From CAVQBJ01 sp963819075 (lineage in GTDB: Bacteria; Actinomycetota; Thermoleophilia; Solirubrobacterales; Solirubrobacteraceae), in assembly GCA_963819075.1 (NCBI GenBank), contig CAWFUP010000002.1, forward strand, positions 248,001 to 312,000: a stretch of DNA of 64,000 nt, in the 5' to 3' direction. The notes below the pieces were generated by a model. It made no database searches, had not been told where the DNA came from, and saw nothing but the letters and a program-made list of their open reading frames with translations. This document shows, one piece after another, positions 1 through 8,769 of the stretch (the first letter of the stretch is position 1; the number at the start of each line of letters is the position of its first letter). Position numbers and translations under genes: made by a program.

Positions 1-337
1 TGCCGCCGCGCGGGAGCTCGAGCACGAGGTCGGCGCCGGCCTGGCGGGCTTGCGCGGCGGTGTCGTCCTGGCAACCGTCGCAGCACACGATCACCTGCAG
101 ACGCCCGTGCGGGTAGCGCAGGGCGCGCAGGTTGGCGACCCTCTCGCCGATCACCGGGCCCTCGTCGTGGGCGGCGACGATCACCGACACGAACGGCTGG
201 GCACCCTCGGCCGCGCTCGGGGGCGGGGCCTCCGCAACGAGCCTGGCCGCGAGCGCGAGCGCGAGCGCGTAGCCGAGCTGTGTCCACACGATCAGCGCCG
301 CGGCGAGCCAGAAGCAGATCTCGAGCACCGTTTGCAC
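1..337 (-). CDS. Family 2 glycosyltransferase, membrane-anchored (N-terminus only)
   Basis: The visible 112 residues begin with a hydrophobic segment (about residues 4-30, rich in Leu/Ala/Ile/Val) and then enter a GT-A fold nucleotide-sugar binding start: VSVIVAAHDE at about 50-59 and the CDGCQDDT turn around residue 85, typical of processive or polyprenyl-phosphate GT2 enzymes. The gene runs off the window edge, so acceptor domain and length are unknown. The GTG start at 337 is chosen because an in-frame stop (TGA at 358-356) lies just upstream; that same TGA is the stop of the upstream glycosyltransferase, leaving 18 bp between the two genes, so they are probably one operon. It likely adds sugars to an envelope glycan at the inner membrane face; substrate not inferable. 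Confidence 0.8.
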   Translation of the reverse strand, partial: MQTVLEICFWLAAALIVWTQLGYALALALAARLVAEAPPPSAAEGAQPFVSVIVAAHDEGPVIGERVANLRALRYPHGRLQVIVCCDGCQDDTAAQARQAGADLVLELPRGG

Positions 338-355
338 GGCGCCATTGTCGCCGAG

Positions 356-1477
356 TCAGCGCTTCGCGCGGATCACGGCCGCGTAGAGGGCGAGCGTGCG
401 GCGCGCGATGTCGTCCCAGCCGTAGGTTCCGCTCGCCGCTTGGCGCGCGGCGCGGGCCATCGCGGTGCGGCCCAGCGGATCGGCCAGCAGCGCGCGCAGG
501 GCGGCGCGCAGGGCCTCGACATCGCCCGGCGGCACGAGCCGCACGGCGCCGGTGGCGCCGAGCTCGGGCAGCCCGCCGACGGCGCTGGCGAGGATCGGCG
601 TTCCCGTACCGAGTGCCGTGAAGGCGACGCCGGACTGATCGATCTCGCGGTAGGGCAGGACGGCCAGGTCGGCGCGCGCGAACAGGGCCGCGGACTCGGC
701 CTCCGAGACGAAGCGCGGGACGAAGCGCACGCCCGGCGGGGCGGCGGCGCGCAGCGGCTCGAGGTCCATGCGCGGCATGCCGACGACCCACAGCTCGGCG
801 TGCTCGATCCCGGCCCAGGCCTCCAGGAGGAGGTCGATGCCCTTATAGGGGCGCAGCAGGCCGAAGAACAGCACGACGGGGGTGCTTTCCGGTAGGTCTG
901 GCAGCTCGCCGGGGAGCTCCGGCGGGGCGGTCGGGCGCGGCCGCAGGACGCCGTGAGGGATGACGTGGACGCGCGCGGGATCGAGCTGCACGTCGTTGAC
1001 GAGGCGGTCGCGACCGTGCTCGGAGTGCACGATGACCGCGTGCATGCGCTCGTAGATCCGCTGCTGGGCCGCGAGCTGGCCGGGGCGCGGCTCGCGCGGC
1101 AGCACGTCGTGGGCGGTGAGGACGAGCGGGCGGCCGTCGGGAAGCAGATGGATGTCGAGCGGCTGCACGGTGAGCCACTGGAAGTGCACGACGTCGGCGC
1201 GATGCGCGGCGCGCCGGTAGCGCCACATGTCGGGGGCGTGCTCGGCGAGCTTGAGGGCCAGTCCGGCGCGGCCGCGCTTGTTGTCGGCGGCCGCGAGGCC
1301 GTGCGCGCGGCGGTAGAAGCGCTCGATGCGCTCATAGCCCTCGGCCGGCGGCACCTCTCCGTAGGCGAAGTGGCTCGTGTGCAGCTGCACCTCGGCGCCC
1401 GCGGCGGCGAGCGCGCGGCAGAGCGCATCGTCGTAGGGCGGGGTGTAGGCCGATGGGTCGACGACGTGGACGAGCAT
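356..1477 (-). CDS. Family 4 (group 1) glycosyltransferase
   Basis: A 373-residue GT-B enzyme. The N-terminal half has the Rossmann-like start MLVHVVDPSAYTPPYDDALCR and the H-x-HFQW and TAHDVLP segments seen in GT4 proteins. The C-terminal half holds the donor-binding region: a VVLFFGLLRPYKG motif, then SEAESAALFARADLAVLPY, QSGVAF and a final SAVGGLPEL stretch. Such enzymes transfer sugars from NDP-sugars to lipid-linked or glycan acceptors in the cytoplasm. The ATG at 1477 is preferred over an in-frame ATG 54 bp upstream because the conserved fold begins there. It is divergent from the next GT2 gene with only 19 bp between starts, so the two promoters must overlap coding sequence or the mRNAs are leaderless. 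Acceptor and donor sugars are unknown. Confidence 0.88.
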   Translation of the reverse strand: MLVHVVDPSAYTPPYDDALCRALAAAGAEVQLHTSHFAYGEVPPAEGYERIERFYRRAHGLAAADNKRGRAGLALKLAEHAPDMWRYRRAAHRADVVHFQWLTVQPLDIHLLPDGRPLVLTAHDVLPREPRPGQLAAQQRIYERMHAVIVHSEHGRDRLVNDVQLDPARVHVIPHGVLRPRPTAPPELPGELPDLPESTPVVLFFGLLRPYKGIDLLLEAWAGIEHAELWVVGMPRMDLEPLRAAAPPGVRFVPRFVSEAESAALFARADLAVLPYREIDQSGVAFTALGTGTPILASAVGGLPELGATGAVRLVPPGDVEALRAALRALLADPLGRTAMARAARQAASGTYGWDDIARRTLALYAAVIRAKR

Positions 1478-1496
1478 GCGCCGGGACAATAGGCAC

Positions 1497-2459
1497 ATGC
1501 CCCCCGACGACGCCACCCCCCGCGCGGACATCGAGCTGTCCTACTGCGTCGTGAACACCGCCCAGCGCGAGCTGCTGCTGCGCGGGCTCGAGGCGATCGC
1601 GCGGGAGCGGGCCACGCTGCCGTTCGCCACCGAGGTGCTCGTGCTCGACAACGGATCCCGGGACGGCTCCGCCGCGGCCGCGGCCGCGCACCCCACCATC
1701 GACGAGCTGATCGCGCTGCCGGCGCGGCGCGCGAAGAGCCTGAACGACTCCGAGCTGCTGCGACGGGCCCGGGGCCGCTACGCGATGCTGCTCAACGAGG
1801 ACTCGGAGCTGGTGCCCGGGGCGACGCTCGCGCTGGTGGACGCGCTGCGTGACGACCCCGGGGCGGCGTGCGCGGGGGCGGCGCTGCTGCGCCCGGACGG
1901 TCGCGCGCAGGCCTGCGCGTGGCGTTTCCCGGGGGTCGGGGCGGCGATCGCAAGTGCCTTGTTCTTGCACCGCTGGCTCGTCGTGCAGAGCCGCGGCTCT
2001 GCGGTTCGCCGCGTCGACTGGGCGCAGTCGGCGGCCATGCTCGTGCGGCGCTCGGCCGCGGCCGAGGTCGACTACCTCGACCCGGACTTCTTCGTGTACT
2101 CCGACGAGGTCGACTTCCAGCTGCGCCTGCGCGAGGCGGGGTGGCACTCGCTGTACGTGCCGGCGGCCGTGGCGGTGCACCACGAGCAGCTCTCGACGGG
2201 CGCGGTCCCCGAGCGCCGCATCGTCGAGATGTCGCGCAATCGCGACCTGTACATGCGCAAGCACCACTCGGCGGCCGCGGCGCGAGCGGTGCGCTGGCTG
2301 ACCGCTTGGACGTACGGGGTACGGGCGCTGGCCGCGCTCGCGCTGCCCGGGCACTCCCCCGCGCGCTACTGGCGCCACGTGACGGCGACGCTGTGGCCGT
2401 CGCGGGGTGAGGGGCTCCGCGAGGCGGCCGAGGCGTACAACCGGGCCGGGGCGGGCTGA
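1497..2459 (+). CDS. Family 2 glycosyltransferase (rhamnosyltransferase-like)
   Basis: A 320-residue soluble GT-A glycosyltransferase. VLVLDNGSRDGS (about residues 45-56) is the nucleotide-binding start, LNEDSEL near 100 is the Asp-containing metal-binding motif, and DPDFFVYSDEVDFQLRLREAGW near 200 is the acceptor-side signature of the WcaA/rhamnosyl group. No membrane segment is obvious. The ATG at 1497 is used because residues upstream of it (in frame from 1476) are not conserved-looking and would overlap the divergent gene's start. It stands alone on the plus strand and ends at a strong inverted repeat. The role in extracellular polysaccharide assembly is inferred from its neighbours. Confidence 0.86.
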   Translation: MPPDDATPRADIELSYCVVNTAQRELLLRGLEAIARERATLPFATEVLVLDNGSRDGSAAAAAAHPTIDELIALPARRAKSLNDSELLRRARGRYAMLLNEDSELVPGATLALVDALRDDPGAACAGAALLRPDGRAQACAWRFPGVGAAIASALFLHRWLVVQSRGSAVRRVDWAQSAAMLVRRSAAAEVDYLDPDFFVYSDEVDFQLRLREAGWHSLYVPAAVAVHHEQLSTGAVPERRIVEMSRNRDLYMRKHHSAAAARAVRWLTAWTYGVRALAALALPGHSPARYWRHVTATLWPSRGEGLREAAEAYNRAGAG

Positions 2460-2570
2460 CGGGCTGCGGCGTGGCGGCCGCGCCCCGAGGGGACGCCCCC
2501 CGGACGCGCCCTCCCGCACGTCGGTACGCCTCCGCCGCGCTCCGGGCCCCGCGGGCCTCGCGTTGGGGGG

Positions 2571-2614
2571 GTGTTCGTCGTTTGTATGGCTATGCGGTGC
2601 CCAACGACGAACAC
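2571..2614. terminator. Bidirectional hairpin terminator candidate
   Basis: A perfect 12-bp inverted repeat, GTGTTCGTCGTT at 2571-2582 and AACGACGAACAC at 2603-2614, encloses a 20-nt loop. It sits between the convergent ends of the GT2 gene and the flippase gene, the expected place for a shared transcription terminator. There is no clear U-tract on either strand, as is common in high-GC actinobacteria. Confidence 0.6.
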
Positions 2615-2631
2615 GTCTGCGGCCGGGCCCC

Positions 2632-4140
2632 TCAGGGCGCGGCGGCCGGCGGTCGGCCCCCGCGGATGCGCGCCACGCGCTCCCGGGCGGCGATGATCAT
2701 CGCTCGCACCTGTTCGAGCTCGTGGGGCGGGAAGAAGCGCGTCACGGCGAGCAGCACGGGGATGAAGGCCAGCCAGGCGATCCGGACGAGCAGGCCGACG
2801 ATGCCGGCGGTGGGAAGCAGCAGCTCGCCCGACACGCTGACGCCCCCGAGGATGACGACGAGCAGCGCCAAACGCCGCCAGTCGAAGTCGACGCGGAAGA
2901 GGTTGCGGGTGAGCAGATGGAAGACGACGAGCATCACCACGTACGCGCCGCACAGCGCGATCCCCGCGCCGGAGATTCCCAGGCCCGCACCGCTCGCGGG
3001 GACAAGCAGAACGAGCAGCAGCACGTTGGCAACCAGCCCGGCGGCGGCCGCGGGAAAGTTGCGCTTGGTGACGCGGGCGCGGCCGGCGATCACGAGCAGG
3101 ACGAGGTACAGCCCATACAGCGACCAGCCGAGCGCCAGCCAGGGCAGCGCGCGATAGGCGCCGTAGAACTGCGGCGCGAGCAGCAGTCGCACCATCCAGC
3201 GCGCGAGCAGGGCCACCGCGGCCACGACGACGCCGGTCGCGAGGAGGAAGTACGTCGCCACGAGCGAGTACAGGCGCGCCGCCTCCTCGTCGCTCTGCAC
3301 CGAATAGGCGAGCGGCGGCCACGCGTACTGGAAGCCGCGCACGGCGACGAACACGACCGTGGCCAGCTGAACCGCGCCGGCGTACAGCCCCGCCGCCGAC
3401 GGGCTCACGGCGCGCAGCAGGTAGAAGCGATCGGCGACCTGGAGCGCGTAGACACTCGCGTCGGCCGGCACCGTCGGCAGGCCGAACCGCATGAGCTCGT
3501 CGAGCTGATCGCGCCGCACGCGCCAGCCGACGCGGCCGCGCAGGACGAACACCCACAGGCCGACGACGACGATGGCCGACGCCCCGAAGTTGCCGAGCAG
3601 CAGGCCGCGCGCGCCCTGATTGGCGAACACGACGAGAGCGACCGTGAAGACGACCGTCATCGCCACGTTGCTGGCCGAGGCGATCAGGTAGGTGCGCGCG
3701 CGCTCGTCGACACGCAGCTGCGCGTAGGCGATCTCGAGGTTGGTGAACGCCCACAGACCGACGACGGCGCAGTCGAGCAGGATCGGATCGCGATAGCCGA
3801 GCAGCCACTGCGACACCGTCGCCGCATTAGCGGCGACGAGCAGCGAGGCGATCGTCGTGGTCCAGCCGACGATCGCCGTCGTCGTGCGGGCGAGGCGCGC
3901 CCGGCGCACCGGGTCCTCGTCGTCGTAGTAGAAGCGCACGAACGCCTCGCCGACGCCGAGGCGCAGCAGGATGCTGACGAGGATCACCGCGGTTAGCAGC
4001 GAGTTCGCCGCCCCGTAGCCCGCCGTGCCGACGTGGCGGGTGTACAGCGGCAGCGTGATGAGGGCGATCCCCTTCGAGGCGATGTCTGCCGCCTGGTAGG
4101 CCGCCCCGGTGGTGATCAGTCGCCGGAGGTAGTCGCGCAC
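2632..4140 (-). CDS. Polysaccharide flippase, Wzx/MATE-like
   Basis: A 502-residue polytopic membrane protein with about 12-14 hydrophobic helices and short polar loops. The N-terminal YQAADIASKGIALITLPLY followed by GTAGYGAAN is the classic start of polysaccharide-biosynthesis exporters of the MOP superfamily (Wzx, MurJ relatives). Such proteins translocate undecaprenyl-diphosphate-linked repeat units across the cytoplasmic membrane. It is the last gene of a leftward operon and follows the O-antigen-ligase-like gene by 15 bp, which gives the matched flippase plus polymerase/ligase pair expected of a Wzy-type pathway. The C-terminus is Arg-rich and cytosolic. Substrate is not inferable. Confidence 0.85.
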   Translation of the reverse strand: MRDYLRRLITTGAAYQAADIASKGIALITLPLYTRHVGTAGYGAANSLLTAVILVSILLRLGVGEAFVRFYYDDEDPVRRARLARTTTAIVGWTTTIASLLVAANAATVSQWLLGYRDPILLDCAVVGLWAFTNLEIAYAQLRVDERARTYLIASASNVAMTVVFTVALVVFANQGARGLLLGNFGASAIVVVGLWVFVLRGRVGWRVRRDQLDELMRFGLPTVPADASVYALQVADRFYLLRAVSPSAAGLYAGAVQLATVVFVAVRGFQYAWPPLAYSVQSDEEAARLYSLVATYFLLATGVVVAAVALLARWMVRLLLAPQFYGAYRALPWLALGWSLYGLYLVLLVIAGRARVTKRNFPAAAAGLVANVLLLVLLVPASGAGLGISGAGIALCGAYVVMLVVFHLLTRNLFRVDFDWRRLALLVVILGGVSVSGELLLPTAGIVGLLVRIAWLAFIPVLLAVTRFFPPHELEQVRAMIIAARERVARIRGGRPPAAAP

Positions 4141-4155
4141 GGCAGCGCCTCGCGC

Positions 4156-5790
4156 TCAGGCGGGTCGCGCGGTCGCGTCGGCGACGCCGGGCGCGACGGG
4201 ATGCGGCGCCGCAGCCTCCACCGACGCCGGTGCCACCGCGGACGCCGGCGGCCCCCGCCGCGCCGGCGGCGGGTCGGCGAGCGCGAGGGCGCCGCCGATC
4301 GCCAGCAAGGTCCAGGTGACGGGATCCTCGAGGAAGTCGGCGTACACCATCGTGTGCAGCACGAGCGCGGCGAACGCGGCGGCGCAGGCGATGCGTGCCG
4401 GCGAACGCGCGGCGCGGGCGAACAGGCGGCCGAACGCCGCGACGAGCAGTGCGACGTAGAGGACGAGGCCGATGACGCCCTGCTCCGCGGCCACCGTCAC
4501 CGGGATCGTGTGCGACGCCGAGGTGGCCGAGTCCGAGCTCGCCGAGAGGTAGTGCTGGAGGTAGACGGTCGAGAACGAGCCCGAGCCGTAGCCCTGCAGC
4601 GGGCGATGCGCGAACAGCTTCAGGCCGTTGGTGATCAGCGAGGCCCGCCCGCTCGTGGCGTTGTTGGCGGCGTGCGAGCCGCTCAGGCCGAGGTGCGACG
4701 TGGAGGGCGCGAGCAGCACGACGATCGCGGCGAACGCGGCGATGGCCAGGCACACGAGCAGCGTGTCGCGCACGTTCCAGCGGTACGCGGCCAGCACGGC
4801 GAGGCCGAGCAGGAGCGCGGCGATACTCGACTGCGAGAAGCTCGTGACCATGCCGGCGAGCAGCCACACGAGCACGGCGGCGCCGAGCAGCACGTCGCGC
4901 CGCGACCGCGTCCACAGGACGATCGTCGTCACTAACACCATCACGAGCGCGAGGAAGCGTCCGTAGATGCTCGGGTCGAAGAAGATCGAGTTGACGCGGA
5001 AGTAGTTGTCGTAGTTGTTCGCCTGCACGACCTTCGGATTGAGCAGCAGGTGCTTGGTGGCGTACTCGACGAAGCCGACGCCGCTGAACAGCACCGCCTC
5101 GGCGACGGCGATGGCGAGACCGGTCAGCAGCAGGCTGCGCGTCCAGCTCAGGCGGCGCAGGAGCACGAACAACAGCGCGAACGGCACGTAGAAGAAGACC
5201 ACGTTCTCCAGGCCCTTGGTGAAATCGGCCGAGTACGCGCTCTGCAGCGCGTAGCAGACGACCACGGCGAGCAGCAGCCACTCCAGGCGGCCGGGCGGCG
5301 CCTCGCCGGTCCCGTCGCCCACCGGCTCGCGCGGCGTCGCACCGAGAGAGCGTACGCGCGGGAGCGCGTAGGCGAGCACGCCCGCGCCGACCACGAGGTA
5401 CAGCGGGATGAGCAGGTTGCTCGTCGCCCCACCGGTCGAGATCGGCAGGCGGAAGGGCAGGCAGGCGATCGCCGCGAGCGCAAGCGCCGTCGGGCGGCGC
5501 ACGAACCACGCGCACAGCGCGGCGACGATGGCGAGGGCGAGGGCGAGGGCCGCCGCGGCCTCGGCCGGATGAGCGCGGAGGTGCACGACCTGGCTCGTGT
5601 GCCAGACGTCGGCCACCAGCAGCACCGGCGTCAGCACGATCGCAGCGAGCATGGCCAGCGACCGGGCGCGTAGGGACACGCGCGGCGCACGCGCGAGCAC
5701 GGCGGCCGCGGTCAGCAGCGCGACGGCGATCACGCCAAGCTTCTCGGCACCCTCGCCCACGCCGTGCACGGTGGCGAGCACGGCGGTCAT
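4156..5790 (-). CDS. O-antigen ligase/polymerase-like membrane protein
   Basis: A 544-residue multi-pass protein with roughly a dozen hydrophobic helices and one long extracytoplasmic loop (about residues 325-425). That loop carries HRPLQGYGSGSFSTVYLQHY, resembling the conserved H-P..G.G.G loop of WaaL/Wzy family (Wzy_C) enzymes. Family members polymerise or transfer undecaprenyl-linked glycans on the outer face of the membrane. The start ATG overlaps the stop of the upstream small membrane gene (ATGA, 5787-5790), showing translational coupling. The C-terminal 40 residues are Ala/Pro-rich and cytosolic. In a Gram-positive-type envelope the acceptor would be a wall or lipid glycan and not LPS; whether it ligates or polymerises cannot be told. 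Confidence 0.8.
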   Translation of the reverse strand: MTAVLATVHGVGEGAEKLGVIAVALLTAAAVLARAPRVSLRARSLAMLAAIVLTPVLLVADVWHTSQVVHLRAHPAEAAAALALALAIVAALCAWFVRRPTALALAAIACLPFRLPISTGGATSNLLIPLYLVVGAGVLAYALPRVRSLGATPREPVGDGTGEAPPGRLEWLLLAVVVCYALQSAYSADFTKGLENVVFFYVPFALLFVLLRRLSWTRSLLLTGLAIAVAEAVLFSGVGFVEYATKHLLLNPKVVQANNYDNYFRVNSIFFDPSIYGRFLALVMVLVTTIVLWTRSRRDVLLGAAVLVWLLAGMVTSFSQSSIAALLLGLAVLAAYRWNVRDTLLVCLAIAAFAAIVVLLAPSTSHLGLSGSHAANNATSGRASLITNGLKLFAHRPLQGYGSGSFSTVYLQHYLSASSDSATSASHTIPVTVAAEQGVIGLVLYVALLVAAFGRLFARAARSPARIACAAAFAALVLHTMVYADFLEDPVTWTLLAIGGALALADPPPARRGPPASAVAPASVEAAAPHPVAPGVADATARPA

Positions 5791-6299
5791 GCGCCCGTCC
5801 TCGCGGCGGAGAGCAGCCGGAACGCGTTCGGGGAGTCAACCGTGCGGCGCTCGTGCAAGAGCGTGATCCGCAGCCGATAGGAGCCCGGTGCGGCGAGCGG
5901 ACCGGTCATCGTGCTCGGGCACGTGGCGGCGGCTGGCGCCGCGCACGGGCCGGTATGACCGTCCCAGTACAGGTACAGATGCCGATAGCGGCGCTGAGGG
6001 TGATCGGCGATGACCGTGGCGACCACGTTCCCCGATCCGTCGATCACCTCGACGGTCACGTCGTCGTTGTTCGCCGTGCGAAACGAGGTCGCCTCGCTTG
6101 GGCCGCCGGCGGCCGCCGTGGGTGCGAACGCGGGGGCCAGGCGAATCTCCTGCACGACCGTCGCGGTGTGCTTGAGGCGCTGGGTCACGAACAGCGCGCC
6201 GATGCAGGCGAGCACGAGCAGCAGGAAGACCGCCGCGGCGAGCGGGTCGAGAGGACCCGAGCGTTCGCGCGCGGCGCTCGATGCGGTGGCGGCGTTCAC
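5787..6299 (-). CDS. Small single-pass membrane protein with FlgD-like extracellular domain
   Basis: A 170-residue protein from a GTG start at 6299 whose GTGA overlaps the stop of the upstream phosphosulfolactate-synthase-like gene. A short cytosolic N-terminus is followed by one transmembrane helix (about residues 20-42, LAAAVFLLLVLACIGALFV). The outside part shows a beta-sandwich pattern: an E/D-rich strand, VEVIDGSGNVVATV, HLYLYWDGHTG, then GSYRLRITLLHERRT. This resembles FlgD/CHU_C-type Ig-like repeats (GxxYxLRI), which often lie in surface-anchored proteins. Two cysteines (in the GPCAAP and ATCPST stretches) may form a disulfide. The operon context suggests an accessory subunit of the polysaccharide machinery; direct function unknown. 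Confidence 0.7.
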   Translation of the reverse strand: MNAATASSAARERSGPLDPLAAAVFLLLVLACIGALFVTQRLKHTATVVQEIRLAPAFAPTAAAGGPSEATSFRTANNDDVTVEVIDGSGNVVATVIADHPQRRYRHLYLYWDGHTGPCAAPAAATCPSTMTGPLAAPGSYRLRITLLHERRTVDSPNAFRLLSAARTGA

Positions 6300-7060
6300 G
6301 ATGCGTCGAGTCCGAAGCGCATGACGGTGTCGGCCCGCAGCCCGAGGCGCAGGGTCTCGAGGGAGAGCACATCGTGCGGCACGATGTTGCCGAGGTTGCA
6401 CTCGCCGCCGAGGTGCTGCAGGAGCCAGACCTGCTGGTCCTTGCGCGGCGCCTCGAAGATGAGGCGGTCCGGATCGATCGCGTGCACGATCTCGGCGATC
6501 AGCCCCGAGCGCACCTCGCCGTCGGCACGATAGATCCCAGCCGTGCCCGATTCGCGCGCCTCGGCGACCACCTTCCAGGCGCCGGCCTCGAGCTCCGCCT
6601 CGATCTGCTCGACCCACACGTAGGGGGCCATGATGACCTCGGCGTCCTTGCTGCCGACCTCGGAGAGGACGGTGAACTCACCCGCGAGACGGCGGATGAG
6701 CTCGCGCTTGCGGTCCGGCGCGAGGCTGATCGTGCCGTCGGAGACCTCGACGTGGCGGAGGCCGAGCTCGTGCAGCCAGCGCACCATCTCCTCGACGCGG
6801 TCCTGACGGATGGCCAGCTCGGTGAGCGTGCCGCCGAGGACGACCGGTATCCCGTGGTGCGCGTAGCGCGCGAGCTTGGCCTGCAGGTTCTGCGTCACCA
6901 GCGACGTTCCCCAGCCGAGCTTGACGATGTCGACGCTCGCGCCGGCCACCTCCACGAGGCCATCGACCTCGCTCACCGAGAGGCCGGAGTCGAGCACGTG
7001 CGTGAGCCCGCGCTCACGCGGCTTGCTCGTACGCTCGGGCAGATCGAGGAAGGTGCTCAT
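6296..7060 (-). CDS. Phosphosulfolactate synthase-like (ComA family) protein
   Basis: A 254-residue TIM-barrel protein resembling the ComA family (EC 4.4.1.19 in archaea), which adds sulfite to phosphoenolpyruvate to give (R)-phosphosulfolactate. Seen directly: DIVKLGWGTSLV (about 44-55), GIPVVLGGTLTELA (about 70-83), HVEVSDGTISLA (about 103-114), VLSEVGSKD (about 130-138) and EAPRKDQQVWLL plus NLGNIVPHDVLSLETLRLGLR near the C-terminus. These KxGWGT, GGT, SDG, EVG and EAP-K blocks are family hallmarks. Its place between a LytR_C protein and surface-glycan genes is not the coenzyme M context in which the family was defined, so either sulfolactate is made for a surface structure or the enzyme has another substrate. 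Family call strong, reaction less sure. Confidence 0.8.
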   Translation of the reverse strand: MSTFLDLPERTSKPRERGLTHVLDSGLSVSEVDGLVEVAGASVDIVKLGWGTSLVTQNLQAKLARYAHHGIPVVLGGTLTELAIRQDRVEEMVRWLHELGLRHVEVSDGTISLAPDRKRELIRRLAGEFTVLSEVGSKDAEVIMAPYVWVEQIEAELEAGAWKVVAEARESGTAGIYRADGEVRSGLIAEIVHAIDPDRLIFEAPRKDQQVWLLQHLGGECNLGNIVPHDVLSLETLRLGLRADTVMRFGLDAS

Positions 7061-7131
7061 CGAGGTCGGTGCGCGCCCCGCAGGCGGGCGTCAGTGGTGC
7101 AGAGCGGACGGCCCACGAAGCGCCGCGGTCA

Positions 7132-8769
7132 TCAGCCGGTGGCGCCCGTTCCGCCCGCGGCGCCGGTCGTGCCCTGAGCGGCCGCGGCCTGGTCGGTCCC
7201 GGCCACCACCACGACCGGTGCCGTGCCCGACATCCCGCGGATCGCCGAGGAGATCGGCGCGATGGCGCTGACGCCGAGGACCTGCGCCACGCCGCGGGCG
7301 TCGGCGCGATGGCCGGTCGCGTAGTAGACCGTCGTCGTCGCGCTCGCGGGCGGCTGCGCGCCGAGCGGGCTGGCGTTGTTGTAGCCATTCGAGGTGAGGT
7401 CGGCGGCGAGGTGGTGGGCGAGCCCGGTCACCGACGTGCCGTTGAGCACGACGACCGAGAGCGTCGCGGGGTTGGCCGCGGGCGCCGCCGCGGTGTGCTG
7501 CGAGGCGCTCGACGTCACGCTCGCCGTGCGGGTCACCGACGTCGTCGGCGACGGCGTGTGCGAGCCGCCGCCGCGCAGCACGACGAACAGCACGACAAGG
7601 ACGAGGACGGCGAAGGCGCCAATCGCCAGGATCGCGACGCGAGCCCCCGAGGACGAGCCCCCACCCGACCGCGTGCCGAGCTCCTCCAGGCGCGAGGCGG
7701 CGCGACCGGGTCGCGGAGACGCGTCGTCGGTGGGCCGGCGACGCGGCGGCGGAGCGGCGCCGCGGCGGACAGCCGGTGGCGGCGGCGGCAACGACCCCGA
7801 ACGCCGCGGTGCCTCCGGAATCGAGCCCGGCGGAGCGGCGGCCCGAGTGACCGTGCCCGCGGCGATCGCGGCACCGGCCGCCGTTGCCGGCGCGGGGGCG
7901 AGCGACTCGGCGGCGACGGCCACCGCTGCGGCTGCGTCCTCGTCCGCGCCGGGAGCGATCAGCTCGGCCTCGTCGGTCGACGGCGGCTCCGCCTTCGAGA
8001 CGGTGAACTCGCCGTCGAGCGGCACGTCGGCCGACAGCGCATCCGGAGGGCCCGCAACGTGCGCCGGGGCGCCATCGCGCGCGCCGTTGGGCTCGGCGGA
8101 GTGGCCCGGAGGTGCCTCGGCCGCGTCGGGGGCAGGCGCGAAGGAAGACGCCGCCGCGACGGCTGCGGCCTCGCCAACGGCGGTCGCGTCCACCGCGGCG
8201 GCCGGGACCGCCAACTCGCCAGCGCCGGCCTGAGCGGGCGCGGGCGTCGCGGGGGCAGCGGGGACGGACGCGGAGGCGGGCGGGGTGAGGCTGTCGGTAT
8301 CAGCTGGCGCGGAGGCGGGCGCCGGCGCGGCTGGCGCCACGCCGGGCGGGGGCGGCCCGGGCGGCGCTCCGGCGGGGGCGGCTCCCGACGCCAGGACGGG
8401 GGCGCTGCCCGGAGGCGTCGCGACCACGCCGGCAGCGCCCGCCGGCGCGATCGGGGCGACGCTGGTCGCGACGCGCGAGGGGGTCGCCGCGGCCACGGCC
8501 CGGGCCGGGACGGCCGCGCGAGCGGCGGCCTGCGCACCCGGTGTGGCCGGGCGCACGCGAGCCGCCGCCTCCTCGCTGACGCGCTGTTCGAGCTCGGCGG
8601 CACGCTCCGGAGCGCGACCGGCCCACTCGCGCAGGCGTCGCACCTCGCGCGCCTGGGCGAAGTACAGCAGCGAGAGCACGGCGACCCCGAAGATGGCGGC
8701 GAAGCCGGCGTAGGCGCCGTACTTGGTGATCGAGGCCGAGATCGAGAGGGCGAGCACGGATGCGGTCAT
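7132..8769 (-). CDS. Membrane protein with long Ala/Pro linker and C-terminal LytR_C domain
   Basis: A 545-residue protein. An N-terminal hydrophobic helix (about residues 14-36) and a short charged stretch (REVRRLREWAGRAP) precede some 280 residues of low-complexity Ala/Pro-rich sequence. A second hydrophobic helix (about 375-397, VAILAIGAFAVLVLVVLFVV) follows, then a compact C-terminal domain (about 425-530) with LSVVVLNGTSVTGLAHHLA and GHRADARGVAQVLG. VLNGT..xGLA is the signature of LytR_C, a domain found alone or behind LytR-CpsA-Psr phosphotransferases that attach glycopolymers to the wall. No LCP catalytic domain is present. Its start overlaps the CapD-like stop (ATGA, 8766-8769). A structural or tethering role in glycan attachment is inferred. 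Confidence 0.75.
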   Translation of the reverse strand: MTASVLALSISASITKYGAYAGFAAIFGVAVLSLLYFAQAREVRRLREWAGRAPERAAELEQRVSEEAAARVRPATPGAQAAARAAVPARAVAAATPSRVATSVAPIAPAGAAGVVATPPGSAPVLASGAAPAGAPPGPPPPGVAPAAPAPASAPADTDSLTPPASASVPAAPATPAPAQAGAGELAVPAAAVDATAVGEAAAVAAASSFAPAPDAAEAPPGHSAEPNGARDGAPAHVAGPPDALSADVPLDGEFTVSKAEPPSTDEAELIAPGADEDAAAAVAVAAESLAPAPATAAGAAIAAGTVTRAAAPPGSIPEAPRRSGSLPPPPPAVRRGAAPPPRRRPTDDASPRPGRAASRLEELGTRSGGGSSSGARVAILAIGAFAVLVLVVLFVVLRGGGSHTPSPTTSVTRTASVTSSASQHTAAAPAANPATLSVVVLNGTSVTGLAHHLAADLTSNGYNNASPLGAQPPASATTTVYYATGHRADARGVAQVLGVSAIAPISSAIRGMSGTAPVVVVAGTDQAAAAQGTTGAAGGTGATG

